From Clostridiaceae bacterium OM02-2AC (lineage in GTDB: Bacteria > Bacillota_I > Bacilli_A > Erysipelotrichales > Erysipelotrichaceae), in contig QULU01000016.1 in the NCBI GenBank assembly GCA_003481775.1, positions 23,382-87,381 on the forward strand: DNA of 64,000 bases, given 5' to 3'. The notes under the pieces were generated by a model, which was given only the letters and a program-made list of their open reading frames with translations, did not search any database and was not told the DNA's origin. Positions 46,654 to 56,281 of the stretch are shown here, in pieces. Positions within the stretch are counted from its first letter, which is position 1; every line of letters starts with the position of its first letter. The position numbers and the translations under genes were made by a program.

Positions 46654-47022
46654 TTACAGTACTTCTGGTGCCAAAGACACAATTTTCATGAAGTCTTTGT
46701 CACGCAGCTCACGTGCAACAGGTCCGAAAATACGAGTTCCACGCGGTGTTTTGTCGTCCTTAATCAGGACAACAGCATTGTCATCAAATTTGATGTATGT
46801 TCCGTTGTCACGGCGTACTCCACGTTTTGTACGTACGATTACACCCTTGACTACGTCACCCTTTTTTACAGTTCCACCAGGAGCAGCCTGCTTTACAGCA
46901 CAGACAACGATATCCCCGATGTTTGAAAACTTACGAACGCTTCCGCCTAAGCAACGGATAACCAGAACTTCCTTGGCTCCCGTGTTGTCAGCGACGCGTA
47001 ATCTACTTTCATTCTGGATCAT
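46654..47022 (-). CDS. rplN: 50S ribosomal protein L14
   Basis: This 122-residue protein has [19 protein letters not shown] at the start and [20 protein letters not shown] near the end, a near-universal signature. Confidence 0.98.
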   Translation of the reverse strand: MIQNESRLRVADNTGAKEVLVIRCLGGSVRKFSNIGDIVVCAVKQAAPGGTVKKGDVVKGVIVRTKRGVRRDNGTYIKFDDNAVVLIKDDKTPRGTRIFGPVARELRDKDFMKIVSLAPEVL

Positions 47023-47039
47023 GAATGTCTACCTCCTGA

Positions 47040-47300
47040 TTACAGCTGTACAGCTTTTTCGACGATTTTCACCAGACGGAATCTCTTGGTAGCAGATAAT
47101 GGACGTGTTTCCATGATTTCTACCTTATCTCCCATTCTAGCTTCATTGTTTTCGTCATGCGCTTTGAATTTCTTAGAATATTTTACACGTTTTCCGTATA
47201 ACGGGTGTGTTTTCTTTGTTTCAACAATAACGGTAATTGTCTTATCCATCTTGTCGGAAACTACAGTCCCGCGATATACTTTACGGTTAGATCTTTCCAT
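47040..47300 (-). CDS. rpsQ: 30S ribosomal protein S17
   Basis: This 86-residue OB-fold protein contains [19 protein letters not shown] and [20 protein letters not shown], both typical of S17. Confidence 0.98.
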   Translation of the reverse strand: MERSNRKVYRGTVVSDKMDKTITVIVETKKTHPLYGKRVKYSKKFKAHDENNEARMGDKVEIMETRPLSATKRFRLVKIVEKAVQL

Positions 47301-47316
47301 AACTTAGTGATCCTCC

Positions 47317-47517
47317 TTAATCCTGACTACCAAGCTCGCGCTCAGTCATCACAGTTTTGATACGGGCAATTGTCTTTTTCACTGTCTTTAAACGTGCAGT
47401 GTTTGTCAACTGACCTGTAGCTTGTTGGAAACGAAGATTAAAAAGTTCATCTTTAAGCGTTTCGATCTCTTGTAATAATTCAGTGTTGCTTTTTTCTCTG
47501 ATCTCTTTCGCTGTCAT
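47317..47517 (-). CDS. rpmC: 50S ribosomal protein L29
   Basis: This 66-residue two-helix protein has the family phrase [19 protein letters not shown]. It sits near the exit tunnel as part of the docking site for nascent-chain factors. Confidence 0.98.
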   Translation of the reverse strand: MTAKEIREKSNTELLQEIETLKDELFNLRFQQATGQLTNTARLKTVKKTIARIKTVMTERELGSQD

Positions 47518-47519
47518 AA

Positions 47520-47936
47520 TTACTTCTCTCCTTTTCTAACAACAAATTTTGTCTTCACCGGCAGCTTGTGAGCAGCAAGACGGAATGCCTCACGTGCTAC
47601 TTCTTCAGGTACACCAGCGATTTCAAACATAACACGGCCCGGTTTTACAACTGCTACCCATCCTTCAGGAGCACCCTTACCAGAACCCATACGTACTTCA
47701 AGAGGTTTTTTCGTTCTTGCCATGTGAGGGAAGATACGGATCCAAACCTTACCACCACGCTTCATGTAACGAGTCATGGCAATACGAGCGGCCTCGATCT
47801 GACGGTTGCTGACGTAAGCACCAGTGTCAGCCATTAGACCATATTCACCAAAAGATACTTCACGACCGGCTTTTGCACGTCCCTCGTAGCTTAAACGGTG
47901 AGGTCTTCTATATTTAGTTCTCTTAGGCATTAACAT
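47520..47936 (-). CDS. rplP: 50S ribosomal protein L16
   Basis: The 138-residue protein starts near [19 protein letters not shown] and includes [20 protein letters not shown]. It helps shape the tRNA entry region. ATG 47936 is ten bases from a GGAGG; the in-frame ATG 47930 is the alternative. Confidence 0.97.
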   Translation of the reverse strand: MLMPKRTKYRRPHRLSYEGRAKAGREVSFGEYGLMADTGAYVSNRQIEAARIAMTRYMKRGGKVWIRIFPHMARTKKPLEVRMGSGKGAPEGWVAVVKPGRVMFEIAGVPEEVAREAFRLAAHKLPVKTKFVVRKGEK

Positions 47937-47939
47937 AAA

Positions 47940-48731
47940 TTATTTTCCTCCTTCCGCTTTTCTAGGAGCATTTCCACCAGCAGAGTTTCTGTTGTTATTG
48001 TTTCTCTGGCTGTTGTTTCTGTTTCCACCACGATTACCACGGCGATTGCGGCGTCTGTCGTTCATGTTGTTCTTCGGAGCTTCCGGTTCCTGAACCATCT
48101 GTCCTGGCAGAACTTCACCACGGCAAATCCAAACCTTTACACCTAAACGACCGTAAGTCGTAGATGCTTCTTCCCAAGCGTAATCGATATCTGCACGCAG
48201 TGTGTGCAGAGGTACAACACCTTCGCTGTAGCCTTCGGTACGAGCCATATCAGCTCCGCCCAAACGACCGGATACAGCAGTCTTGATACCTTTTGCACCG
48301 GCACGCATTGTTCTCTGGATTGCTTTCTTCTGTGCAGTACGGAAGGAAGCACGCTGTTCCAGCTGATCCGCGATGCTGCGGGCAACCAGTTTTGCGTCCA
48401 AATCAGGGTTTGCAATTTCCAGAACCTTCAGGTAGATGTTCTTTCCACCAGTCAGCTTCTCAACTTTTTTCTTCAGCATTTCAACGTTTTCACCGTTTGT
48501 CCCGATGATCACACCTGGACGAGCGGTACGGATCATGATTTCCACACGGTTTTTAGAACGTTCGATTTCAACTCTGGACACTGATGCATTCTTGCACTCA
48601 GCGAACAGGAATTCACGAATCTTTACATCTTCTAATAATAAATCGGCATAATCCTTGTCAGCGTACCATCTGGACTCCCAGTCACGGATGACACCGACAC
48701 GTAATCCGATCGGACTAACTTTCTGTCCCAT
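47940..48731 (-). CDS. rpsC: 30S ribosomal protein S3 with Asn/Arg-rich C-terminal extension
   Basis: This 263-residue protein is about 45 residues longer than common S3. The KH domain ([19 protein letters not shown]) and the C-terminal domain ([20 protein letters not shown]) are normal. After ~residue 218 a low-complexity tail of Arg, Asn, Gly and Ser (with runs such as [11 protein letters not shown]) follows. S3 lines the mRNA entry tunnel, so the tail may touch incoming mRNA. Similar basic tails occur in some related Firmicutes. Confidence 0.96.
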   Translation of the reverse strand: MGQKVSPIGLRVGVIRDWESRWYADKDYADLLLEDVKIREFLFAECKNASVSRVEIERSKNRVEIMIRTARPGVIIGTNGENVEMLKKKVEKLTGGKNIYLKVLEIANPDLDAKLVARSIADQLEQRASFRTAQKKAIQRTMRAGAKGIKTAVSGRLGGADMARTEGYSEGVVPLHTLRADIDYAWEEASTTYGRLGVKVWICRGEVLPGQMVQEPEAPKNNMNDRRRNRRGNRGGNRNNSQRNNNNRNSAGGNAPRKAEGGK

Positions 48732-48742
48732 GAGCTACCTCC

Positions 48743-49078
48743 TTAATCACGCTCGTCAACCACAACAGTAATGTGGCTGGTGCGTTTGTGGATCGCACTA
48801 GCAGATCCTTTTGCACGTGGCATGAAACGTTTCAGAGTTACACCCTCGTTTGCATAGCATGCCTTTACGTACAGCTTTTCTTCATCCATATCATGGTTAT
48901 TCACTGCATTGGATACTGCAGATTTCAATACCTTACCAACTGCTTCTGCTGCAACGTTCGGTGTGAACTTTAAGATTGCAGCTGCTTCAGCAGCGTCTTT
49001 CCCACGAATTAAATCGATAACAATACGAGCTTTTCTAGGTGGGATACGTAATGTTTTCGCTGTTGCTTTTACTTCCAT
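48743..49078 (-). CDS. rplV: 50S ribosomal protein L22
   Basis: This 111-residue protein contains [16 protein letters not shown] and the tunnel-loop segment [20 protein letters not shown]. It lines the exit tunnel, where macrolide-resistance changes arise. Confidence 0.98.
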   Translation of the reverse strand: MEVKATAKTLRIPPRKARIVIDLIRGKDAAEAAAILKFTPNVAAEAVGKVLKSAVSNAVNNHDMDEEKLYVKACYANEGVTLKRFMPRAKGSASAIHKRTSHITVVVDERD

Positions 49079-49093
49079 TATAACGTTTCCTCC

Positions 49094-49372
49094 TTATCTT
49101 TTAGCTTTCTTGTCATTATCGCCGTGACCACCGTATTTACGGGTTGGCACGAATTCACCAAGCTTGTGTCCTACCATGTCTTCTGTAACGTAAACAGGCA
49201 GGTGTTCCTTACCGTTGTAAACGGCAAATGTATGTTCCACAAACTGAGGGAATATAGTTGAACGACGTGACCAGGTTTTAATAACTTGTTTTTTACCGGC
49301 TTTGTTCAGCTCATCCACTTTTTTCATTAAGTGGTCATCACAGAACGGGCCTTTTTTAAGACTACGACTCAT
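49094..49372 (-). CDS. rpsS: 30S ribosomal protein S19
   Basis: The 92-residue protein starts [19 protein letters not shown] and has [17 protein letters not shown]. It is located in the 30S head. Confidence 0.98.
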   Translation of the reverse strand: MSRSLKKGPFCDDHLMKKVDELNKAGKKQVIKTWSRRSTIFPQFVEHTFAVYNGKEHLPVYVTEDMVGHKLGEFVPTRKYGGHGDNDKKAKR

Positions 49373-49391
49373 TTTTCATTTCCTCCTTTGC

Positions 49392-50225
49392 CTATTTGCC
49401 ATTACGACGACGAACGATCAGTTTCGTTGACGCTTTTTTCGCTTTACGTGTTTTCACACCCATAGCTTTTTTGCCCCAAGGTGTCATTGGAGATTTACGT
49501 CCTACTGGAGTACGTCCTTCACCACCACCATGAGGGTGATCATTAGGGTTCATAACGGAACCACGAACAGTCGGGCGAACACCCTTCCATCTCATACGTC
49601 CGGCTTTACCGTAGTTTACCAGACTGTGGTCTTCGTTACCAACCTGACCGATTGTAGCACGGCAATTAGACAGAATTCTACGAACTTCACCAGAAGCCAA
49701 ACGAACCGTTGTGTATTTTTCTTCAATACCAAGGATCTGAGCAGATGTTCCAGCGGAACGAGCCATCTGGCCACCCTTACCTGGCTTTAATTCAATATTG
49801 TGAATGAAAGTACCTTCTGGGATATCTTTCAGCTCCATTGCGTTACCAACCTTGATGTCGGCACCTTCACCGGAAACGACTGTCATTCCAACAGTTAATC
49901 CCTTAGGAGCAATGATGTAACGCTTTTCACCATCTGCATAGTTCAGCAGAGCGATGTTAGCGGAACGGTTTGGATCGTATTCAATCGTAGCCACACGAGC
50001 AGGAACACCGTCTTTGTTTCTCTTAAAATCGATAACACGGTAAGCTCTCTTGTGTCCACCACCCTGATGACGGGTTGTGATACGTCCGTTGTTGTTACGT
50101 CCACCTTTGCTTTTTAACGGCTCCAGCAGACTTTTTTCAGGCTTGTCTGTAGTGATTTCTTCATAAGACAGACTTGTCATACCACGACGACCTGGAGTGG
50201 TCGGCTTATACTTCTTAATTGGCAT
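49392..50225 (-). CDS. rplB: 50S ribosomal protein L2
   Basis: This 277-residue protein starts at ATG 50225 ([16 protein letters not shown]); the upstream TTG 50249 overlaps the ribosome binding site AAGGAGG and is rejected. The highly conserved loop [21 protein letters not shown] sequence appears as [18 protein letters not shown]. Needed for peptidyl transfer and subunit joining. Confidence 0.97.
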   Translation of the reverse strand: MPIKKYKPTTPGRRGMTSLSYEEITTDKPEKSLLEPLKSKGGRNNNGRITTRHQGGGHKRAYRVIDFKRNKDGVPARVATIEYDPNRSANIALLNYADGEKRYIIAPKGLTVGMTVVSGEGADIKVGNAMELKDIPEGTFIHNIELKPGKGGQMARSAGTSAQILGIEEKYTTVRLASGEVRRILSNCRATIGQVGNEDHSLVNYGKAGRMRWKGVRPTVRGSVMNPNDHPHGGGEGRTPVGRKSPMTPWGKKAMGVKTRKAKKASTKLIVRRRNGK

Positions 50226-50284
50226 AGTGTCAATTTCCTCCTTACGCAATATTTAGTCAGGAAATAGCGTGCTTCTTCCTGAAC

Positions 50285-50581
50285 TTATTCAGCCTCTTCG
50301 CCGAATAAGTTGATGTCCTGACCTTCCTTGATTTTCACATAGGCTTTACGGACATTCTTTGTAGTACCAACATATTTTCCCATTCTCTTGGTTTTAGGTT
50401 TTACATTTACGATGTTCACTTTCTCAACATCGACACCGAAGATTGCTTCCACGGCCTGTTTTACCTGTGTTTTGTTGGTTCCCTTTTTAACTTCAAACGT
50501 TACTTTGTTATCTGCGTCCATGTATCTCATCGTTTTTTCAGTGATGATTGGACGGATGATGATATCCTTGTAGTTTTCCAT
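50285..50581 (-). CDS. rplW: 50S ribosomal protein L23
   Basis: This 98-residue protein has IIRPIITEKTMRYMDADNK and FGVDVEKVNIVNVKPK. It is the main docking point for trigger factor and SRP at the exit tunnel. Its start codon shares one base with the rplD stop. Confidence 0.98.
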   Translation of the reverse strand: MENYKDIIIRPIITEKTMRYMDADNKVTFEVKKGTNKTQVKQAVEAIFGVDVEKVNIVNVKPKTKRMGKYVGTTKNVRKAYVKIKEGQDINLFGEEAE

Positions 50582-51210
50582 TATGCAAGTGCCTCCTCAA
50601 CATCTTTCACAGCAGCTTCTGTAAAGACGATTTTGTTAGCATTTACGATATCGTAAACATTTAATCCATCAGCAGTAAGCATCATCATAGTAGGGATGTT
50701 TCTCATGCTCAGGAATGCGTTTTCAAAATCTTCACCTTCAGATACTACGAATAAGGTTTTCTTAGGTGCGTTGATATCAGCGATAATCTGATTGAAAGCT
50801 TTTGTTTTTGGCGCTTCCAGTTCAAATTTATCTACAACGCTCATTGCGTTTTCCAGCACCTTTTCAGACAGAGCTGATTTCAGAGCCAGACGACGAACTT
50901 TTTTGTTTAGCTTGTAGCCATAGTTTCTAGGAGTCGGACCGAATACGATTCCGCCGCCTCTCCACTGTGTAGCACGAATGGAACCCTGACGAGCACGTCC
51001 AGTTCCCTTCTGACGCCAAGGCTTACGTCCGCCACCGCGTACTTCTGTACGGTTTTTGGTATCGTGAGTACCCTGACGCATGGATGCTCTCTGCATAATG
51101 ACAGCATCGAAGATACATTGCTGATTTGGCTCGATGCCAAATACTGTATCTGCAAGAGTGATTTCATTCAGCTCTTTACCAGTTTGGCTTAATACGACCA
51201 TCTTAGGCAT
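50581..51210 (-). CDS. rplD: 50S ribosomal protein L4
   Basis: This 209-residue protein has the extended loop [20 protein letters not shown], which reaches the exit tunnel. In enterobacteria L4 also regulates the S10 operon through the leader; whether it does so here is unknown. Confidence 0.98.
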   Translation of the reverse strand: MPKMVVLSQTGKELNEITLADTVFGIEPNQQCIFDAVIMQRASMRQGTHDTKNRTEVRGGGRKPWRQKGTGRARQGSIRATQWRGGGIVFGPTPRNYGYKLNKKVRRLALKSALSEKVLENAMSVVDKFELEAPKTKAFNQIIADINAPKKTLFVVSEGEDFENAFLSMRNIPTMMMLTADGLNVYDIVNANKIVFTEAAVKDVEEALA

Positions 51211-51213
51211 CTT

Positions 51214-51900
51214 TTATTCCTCCTCTTTCGTGTAATCTACTAATGTTACAGGTTCTGTGTTTCCCTTGGAACATTTAGCAGTGCGTACCATAACCATTCC
51301 ACGTTTTGGTCCAGGCACGTTTCCTTTGATCAATAAGTAATTGTTTTCAACATCAACCTTAATCACTGTCAGGTTCTGGTTCGTAGTTCTGTAACCACCT
51401 TCCTGACCGGCCATGATGGTTCCCTTGATAATTTTACCCTGACGTGAGGTAATACCGTTGGTAGCCAGTGAACCGATGTGTCTGTGGTGTCCGGAACCAT
51501 GGCTCTTAGGACCGATTTTCGCATTGTTACGAACGATCGTACCATTGAATCCCTTACCCTTTGATGTACCGATTACATCTACTGTTTCTCCGGCACTGAA
51601 GATTCCTACGTTTACCTCAGCACCCAGCTCCAGCTCAGCAAATTCGCTATCGCGAACTTCCTTAACGAATCTTTTTGGAGCAGTATTTGCTTTTGCAGCA
51701 TGTCCGGCTTCGCCCTTCGTACTGCGTGCTTCTTTAACATCCTCAAAACCTAACTGTACAGCTTCGTATCCGTCGTTTTCCACTGTTTTCTTCTGTAATA
51801 CAACATTTGGACAAGCCTCTACTACAGTTACAGGAATCAGTGTTCCATCTTCTGTGAAGACCTGTGTCATCCCAAGTTTACGTCCTAGAATACCTTTCAT
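51214..51900 (-). CDS. rplC: 50S ribosomal protein L3
   Basis: This 228-residue protein starts at ATG 51900 ([15 protein letters not shown]) behind GGAGG; a longer in-frame version to 51942 is an artefact of an open upstream frame. [17 protein letters not shown] is the conserved loop near the peptidyl transferase centre. Confidence 0.97.
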   Translation of the reverse strand: MKGILGRKLGMTQVFTEDGTLIPVTVVEACPNVVLQKKTVENDGYEAVQLGFEDVKEARSTKGEAGHAAKANTAPKRFVKEVRDSEFAELELGAEVNVGIFSAGETVDVIGTSKGKGFNGTIVRNNAKIGPKSHGSGHHRHIGSLATNGITSRQGKIIKGTIMAGQEGGYRTTNQNLTVIKVDVENNYLLIKGNVPGPKRGMVMVRTAKCSKGNTEPVTLVDYTKEEE

Positions 51901-51913
51901 GATGTCACCTCCA

Positions 51914-52225
51914 TTACAGCTTAATTTCGATGTCAACACCACTAGGCAGTTCCAGACGACTCAGTGAGTCGATTGTTTCTGCTGTAGGTCCGACAATCTC
52001 AATTAAACGTTTGTGAGTTCTGATCTCGAACTGCTCGCGAGAATCTTTGTATTTGTGTACCGCACGCAGGATTGTTACTACCTGCTTTTCAGTTGGAAGA
52101 GGTACTGGTCCAACAATTTTTTTAGCACCGTGAGCTTGTGCTGCCTGCACGATCTTTTCTGCGGAAGCATCCAAGATTCTGTGCTCATAAGCTTTTAAGC
52201 GAATTCTTACGCTATTTTTTGCCAT
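51914..52225 (-). CDS. rpsJ: 30S ribosomal protein S10
   Basis: This 103-residue protein contains [19 protein letters not shown] and [16 protein letters not shown]. It is the first gene of the superoperon and also serves as NusE in antitermination. It follows a structured leader and promoter. Confidence 0.98.
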   Translation of the reverse strand: MAKNSVRIRLKAYEHRILDASAEKIVQAAQAHGAKKIVGPVPLPTEKQVVTILRAVHKYKDSREQFEIRTHKRLIEIVGPTAETIDSLSRLELPSGVDIEIKL

Positions 52226-52343
52226 GAATATATCTCCTTTCGCCTATATGGACTATAGACTCGCTCGATGCGAATTCCCCGACCTCGCCGTCCATGACAA
52301 CGTTTCTCAGTGGGTCGGCAACCTCGCATGTCCTTGCGGTCGT
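52226..52343 (-). ncRNA. Structured 5' leader of the S10 operon
   Basis: From the expected transcription start (~52343) to rpsJ there are ~118 bases. Two nested stems are visible on the minus strand. The outer one is ATGCGA (52329-52324) with TCGCAT (52273-52268); the inner one is CCGACC (52318-52313) with GGTCGG (52284-52279). A small GTC/GAC hairpin region lies inside. This looks like an autoregulatory ribosomal-protein leader. Which protein binds it is unknown. Confidence 0.6.
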
Positions 52344-52349
52344 GATAAT

Positions 52350-52378
52350 ATTCTAACACATCCAAATATTGATTACAA
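52350..52378 (-). promoter_or_regulatory. Promoter of the S10-spc-alpha operon
   Basis: On the minus strand, TTGTAA (52378-52373), a 17-base spacer and TAGAAT (52355-52350). Confidence 0.75.
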
Positions 52379-52490
52379 GCGTTAATTACGGCTTTTTTTA
52401 GTTTTTTTCATAAATTTTTCAGAACCTCCACACTCCTCGAAATATACTGTTTATGATAGCGTTTTCATCGTTTTCCTGGTAAAAAACATG

Positions 52491-52519
52491 TAAAAAAACT
52501 TCTAAATCAATAGAAGTTT
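52491..52519 (-). terminator. Terminator of the thiXYZ-tatD operon
   Basis: On the minus strand, AAACTTCTA (52519-52511) pairs with TAGAAGTTT (52504-52496) and runs into a T-tract. The hairpin begins immediately after the stop codon. Confidence 0.8.
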
Positions 52520-53251
52520 CTACATGTAAAGCAATGTGTTCTGCAGGAAGGCTTCACAGTTTTTCTGCATCTGCTGCTCGAGCTGATGATACGGAATATT
52601 CCGCATTTCTGATATTTGAGCCATGCTGCGCTTCAATATCGCTCCATGCTCATCCGGCAAAACCTCACGCTGTTCACACCACGTACAGGCGGAAATCCCA
52701 TCCGTTTCCACAAGCAGACGTTTTAAAGGAACTGCGGCAGCCACTTGCTGAACCGTTTCATCGAACGGCAGCGAAGGACCTATGGTAAACCAGCAGCCCA
52801 TATCAATATACTCCTGCAACCAGCTTCCACAGGAATACCAATGCACCAGATAGCGGTTCTCATAACGACGCAAAAGCTCCAGCGCTTCTTTCTCCATCCC
52901 CTTCAGATGCAGAATAACCGGCAGTCTATGCTCCTGTGCAAATGAGAGCTGCTGCTCAAACACAGCGTATTGCAAGGCTTTATCCGTCTTACACCAGACA
53001 CTATCCAGACCGATTTCTCCTAGGATCCTCGTCTCCTTCAGAAACGGCAGCATCTCTTCCCAGCTAACCTGCTCCACCTTCCATGGATGGATACCGGCAC
53101 TGATCCATATCGCAGGATTATCACTTTGAAGCTTCTTCAGCTCCTCGTATTCCTTCGGCGTTGCTGCATTGGCAATGCAGGTGATGCCCTGCTGTCTCAA
53201 AATTTTAGGTGTCAATGCAGTATCCATATGCATATGCGCATCAATGATCAT
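52520..53251 (-). CDS. TatD-family metal-dependent hydrolase
   Basis: This 243-residue TIM-barrel protein has the metal site DAHMHMD at the start, GEIGLD, HLKG and LLVETDG. It is shorter and more divergent than the ~255-residue housekeeping TatD DNase. It overlaps the thiZ end by 11 bases and is therefore co-transcribed with the thiamin-precursor transporter. A role in that pathway is possible, but DNase or generic phosphoesterase activity is equally plausible. Confidence 0.85.
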   Translation of the reverse strand: MIIDAHMHMDTALTPKILRQQGITCIANAATPKEYEELKKLQSDNPAIWISAGIHPWKVEQVSWEEMLPFLKETRILGEIGLDSVWCKTDKALQYAVFEQQLSFAQEHRLPVILHLKGMEKEALELLRRYENRYLVHWYSCGSWLQEYIDMGCWFTIGPSLPFDETVQQVAAAVPLKRLLVETDGISACTWCEQREVLPDEHGAILKRSMAQISEMRNIPYHQLEQQMQKNCEAFLQNTLLYM

Positions 53252-53981
53252 GAGCGCCCTCCTTTAGAAGCTGATAAATTTCCTTCTTCAGCTGCCCCTG
53301 CTCATACAGCCACTCCCGACTTTTTTTACAGTCCTTTAAAGAAATTTCCCGGCAAATGGAAGCCGGCGAGCCCTGCAGTATAAGAATGCGGTCCGCCAGA
53401 TACAGAGCCTCCTCAATATCATGGGTTACCAGCAGCATGGTTCTGTTCAGCTCGCTTCTCAGCTTCAGCAGCCAGTCCTGCATATCATTGCGGGTGATGA
53501 CATCCAGAGCACCAAAGGGTTCATCCAGCAATAGGATATCCGCACTGCAAAGTGCTGTCCGCAAAAATGCAGCCCGCTGGCGCATACCGCCGGACAGTTC
53601 AAACGGGTATGCGCGCTCATACCCCTTTAAACCAAAGGTCTCAAATTCCTGCAATGCTTTTTCTCTGGCCTCGTTTATATGCCCGTGAAGCTTCCCATAC
53701 AGACACACATTGTCCAAAATATTCTTCCAAGGCAGAAGAAGATCATCCTGCGGCATATAGGCAAAGTGGGAGGATACCCCTGTCACCTGCACATCATCTA
53801 CATAAAAGATTCCTTCTTCACAGTGCAAAAGACCTGCCAGAATATTCAGAAGCGTGGATTTTCCACAGCCACTTGGACCAATCAGCGCTGTAAATTCCCC
53901 TTCTTCCACATGAAAGCCGACATGCTCCAGTATCCTCCTGTTATCAAAAGAAATCGCCATATCCTCAACTCGTAATTTCAT
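53241..53981 (-). CDS. thiZ: Thiamin-precursor ABC transporter ATP-binding protein
   Basis: This 246-residue ATPase of the nitrate/sulfonate/taurine class has Walker A GPSGCGKST, signature LSGGMRQRAAFLRTA and Walker B ILLLDEPFGALD. With ThiX and ThiY it would import a pyrimidine precursor of thiamin (formylaminopyrimidine or HMP). The substrate is inferred from the TPP riboswitch ahead of thiX and from the Thi5-like binding protein. Confidence 0.9.
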   Translation of the reverse strand: MKLRVEDMAISFDNRRILEHVGFHVEEGEFTALIGPSGCGKSTLLNILAGLLHCEEGIFYVDDVQVTGVSSHFAYMPQDDLLLPWKNILDNVCLYGKLHGHINEAREKALQEFETFGLKGYERAYPFELSGGMRQRAAFLRTALCSADILLLDEPFGALDVITRNDMQDWLLKLRSELNRTMLLVTHDIEEALYLADRILILQGSPASICREISLKDCKKSREWLYEQGQLKKEIYQLLKEGAHDH

Positions 53982-54003
53982 GATGACCTCCTGTGCATCT
54001 GCA

Positions 54004-54999
54004 TTATTTCACAAATTCATTCGTATATTGTTCGCTGGCCTTGATGCTTTCCGTAATCAGCTTGTTTTCATACATGAAGGCTGTATAGTTATCCCAGACG
54101 GAATCCTTCATAACACCCCAGCTCTTTGCATCCTTCGCATATTCGCTGCTCAGATACTTCTGACTTTCCTTGAGAAACTTCAAATCATAATCCGGCGCAT
54201 AGTTGCTTAATATTTCAGCTGACTCCTCCGGATGCTCGATTGCATACGTATACCCCTTCTTTACAGCATTCATAAATTTCTGAACCGTTTTTGGGTCTTC
54301 CTTTATCATCCGTTCACTGCTGATAATGACAGGCGTATAATAATCCAGGCGCTCATCCAGATCGCGTAATGGTATGTAATTCAGGTCATAGCCCTCCATT
54401 CTTCCCTTGGTTACCGCCCAGCCTTCAAATTCCCACTGGATATCAACGTTTTTACCTAATGCTGCAAAGCCGCTTCCATCAGCGCCAACCATCGTCAGCT
54501 TGGAGAAATCCGCCTTTGCGGCCTTCATCACCGCTTTGATGACTGCCTCCTCGCTCGGTGCCTGCCATCCGGCATAGACCTTACCCTCAAAATCCTTGGG
54601 AGACTTGATGTTTTCCTTTTTCAGGGATACAAAGCCGCTTGTATTATGCTGGATGATGGCTGCAATCGCCCGAATGGGCAGCGGCACCTCTGCTGTTCGC
54701 GCATAGGTGACATCCTCCTGATAGCTGACACCAAATTCCCCCTTGTTTGCCGCAACCAGCGTAGCGCTTGTCGCATCATCTCCCGGCTCTATGATATCCA
54801 CATCCAAGCCTTCTTCCTTAAAATACCCCTTATCCTTCGCCACATAAAAGCCGGTATGGTTGGTATTCGGAAGATAATCCAGAATCAGCGTAACCTTCTT
54901 AGTCGTTTCCTTATCTTTTGATGCTTCCTTATTATCAGAGCATCCGCTCACCGCAACAGCCATCAGCATGGCCATCAGCATACAGCCTAATTTCTTCAT
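54004..54999 (-). CDS. thiY: Thiamin-pyrimidine-precursor binding lipoprotein
   Basis: This 331-residue lipoprotein (lipobox VSGC, then Lys/Glu/Asp spacer) is of the NMT1/THI5-like family. The start of the mature part, VTLILDYLPNTNHTGFYVAK, is diagnostic, and YFKEEGLDVDII follows. It captures a pyrimidine thiamin precursor outside the membrane. The start overlaps the thiX stop by four bases (ATGA). Confidence 0.92.
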   Translation of the reverse strand: MKKLGCMLMAMLMAVAVSGCSDNKEASKDKETTKKVTLILDYLPNTNHTGFYVAKDKGYFKEEGLDVDIIEPGDDATSATLVAANKGEFGVSYQEDVTYARTAEVPLPIRAIAAIIQHNTSGFVSLKKENIKSPKDFEGKVYAGWQAPSEEAVIKAVMKAAKADFSKLTMVGADGSGFAALGKNVDIQWEFEGWAVTKGRMEGYDLNYIPLRDLDERLDYYTPVIISSERMIKEDPKTVQKFMNAVKKGYTYAIEHPEESAEILSNYAPDYDLKFLKESQKYLSSEYAKDAKSWGVMKDSVWDNYTAFMYENKLITESIKASEQYTNEFVK

Positions 55000-55763
55000 G
55001 TCGTTTTCCCTCTTTTCTTTCTTGCATATGGAAACAGTACCGCCTCCAGCAACACCACCGCCCCGTGCAGCAGAAGACTCAGGACAATCACAACGACTAC
55101 ACAGGCAAACACCTTATCCAGCATATAGCCGTTTTTCACTCGAATCATGTAATACCCAAGGCCTGCGGAAGCGCTCAGCCACTCTCCAACGATAGCTCCG
55201 CCGATACAGTAGGTCGCAGCTACCTTCAAGCCGGAAAACAATGCAGTGGAGGCTGCCGGTATTTTCACATATGCATATATCTGCCATTTCTTCGCTCCGA
55301 AGCTTTTCAGCAAACTGATCTGATGCTCATCTACTTTCCCCAGCGCATCACAGAAGGCGATTGCCACCGGAAAAAAGCACATGAAGATGACCATTAGAAT
55401 CTTCGGCGCCATACCAAAGCCCAGCCATATGGAAAACAGCGGTCCCAGCACCATGACCGGTACGGTCTGTGTGACAACCAGATGGGGAAATATGCTGTGC
55501 TTAAACAGCTGGGAAAGATCCATGCCGATAGCGATAACGATCGCGAGCAGTGTGGCAATCAATAAGCCGATGACAGCCTCCTGCAGCGTAACCAGCGAAT
55601 GCATCCATAGTACATCACGATTTACAAACAGCGCCTGTATAATTTTTGAGGGCGCCGGCAGGATATACAAATCGATATCAAATACATGAACACAGCCTTC
55701 CCATACCGCCAGCACCAGAAGCAGTGTGAGAAGCGGCATGCCGAATCTTTTAAAACGCTTCAT
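54996..55763 (-). CDS. thiX: Thiamin-precursor ABC transporter permease
   Basis: This 255-residue permease has six predicted helices and an EAA loop near DALGKVDEHQISLLKSFGAK. It is first in thiX-thiY-thiZ-tatD, beneath a TPP riboswitch. AAGGAG precedes ATG 55763. Its family also includes taurine and nitrate permeases; the riboswitch decides the call. Confidence 0.92.
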   Translation of the reverse strand: MKRFKRFGMPLLTLLLVLAVWEGCVHVFDIDLYILPAPSKIIQALFVNRDVLWMHSLVTLQEAVIGLLIATLLAIVIAIGMDLSQLFKHSIFPHLVVTQTVPVMVLGPLFSIWLGFGMAPKILMVIFMCFFPVAIAFCDALGKVDEHQISLLKSFGAKKWQIYAYVKIPAASTALFSGLKVAATYCIGGAIVGEWLSASAGLGYYMIRVKNGYMLDKVFACVVVVIVLSLLLHGAVVLLEAVLFPYARKKRGKTT

Positions 55764-55783
55764 CCTATGTTTCTCCTTTCCAT

Positions 55784-55806
55784 TAAAAAAACACCTCTGT
55801 GAGGCG
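55784..55806 (-). terminator. Riboswitch-associated transcription terminator
   Basis: On the minus strand, CGCCTC (55806-55801) pairs with GAGGTG (55797-55792) across ACA, followed by seven Ts, between the aptamer and thiX. It is the off-state hairpin of the TPP riboswitch. Confidence 0.85.
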
Positions 55807-55840
55807 TAAGTGAACCAATCTAATACTCAAGATAGATATG

Positions 55841-55908
55841 ACTCCCTACGCTAGCATTAACTAGATCAGGTCATAAGGGACTGTCTCAGCCTTACGGCAC
55901 CCCTGTCA
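55841..55908 (-). promoter_or_regulatory. TPP (THI-box) riboswitch aptamer
   Basis: All conserved segments are readable on the minus strand: GGGGTGC (55903-55897), CTGAGA (55889-55884), CCTGATC (55870-55864), TAATGC, and GCGTAGGGA (55851-55843). These define the THI element, which binds thiamin pyrophosphate and switches off downstream genes. The sequence CTTACG at the foot of the terminator (55810-55805) is complementary to CGTAAG inside the aptamer (55896-55891), a possible antiterminator pairing. Confidence 0.96.
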
Positions 55909-55945
55909 TGACAGTATCATTATACACGCATCGTGTAAAAAAGAA

Positions 55946-55970
55946 AAGAAAAAAGCAGACAAGCTGCTTT
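55946..55970 (-). terminator. Terminator of the YbjQ-like gene
   Basis: On the minus strand, AAAGCAG (55970-55964) and CTGCTTT (55958-55952) enclose CTTGT and lead into TTTTCTTTTC. The stem begins at the stop codon. Confidence 0.7.
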
Positions 55971-56281
55971 TACAGAAAGGTTACCGCTGTACCATAGGCA
56001 ATGACCTCTGCGGCTCCCCCCATGATTGCACTGGACGCATAGCGAATATTCACAATAGCATCGGCACCAAGGGCCTCTGCTTCCTCCACCATACGCTTCG
56101 TTGCCAGTGCACGTGCCTCATTCATCATTTCATTGTATGCCTTCAGCTCACCACCAACCAGTGTCTTAAAGCCCTGCGAAATATCCTTACCGATATTCTT
56201 TGTCTGAATTGTACTTCCCTTTACAAGCCCCAGCATATTCAGTGTTTTTCCGGTAATGTAATCAGTATTTACTAAGATCAT
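55970..56281 (-). CDS. YbjQ family (DUF74) protein
   Basis: This ~103-residue protein has the family pattern NTDYITGKTLNMLGLVKGSTI, then GADAIVNIRYASSAIMGGAAEVIAYGTAV. YbjQ proteins form pentameric rings of unknown function, sometimes labelled heavy-metal binding. ATG 56281 with GGAG six bases upstream is preferred over GTG 56293. It overlaps the preceding small membrane protein gene by 20 bases. Confidence 0.88.
   Translation of the reverse strand: MILVNTDYITGKTLNMLGLVKGSTIQTKNIGKDISQGFKTLVGGELKAYNEMMNEARALATKRMVEEAEALGADAIVNIRYASSAIMGGAAEVIAYGTAVTFL

Noticed and set aside
51901..51942. N-terminal extension of L3 by 14 residues
   Set aside because: The extension overlaps the rpsJ end and the GGAGG that serves ATG 51900; L3 proteins begin with the [13 protein letters not shown] pattern.
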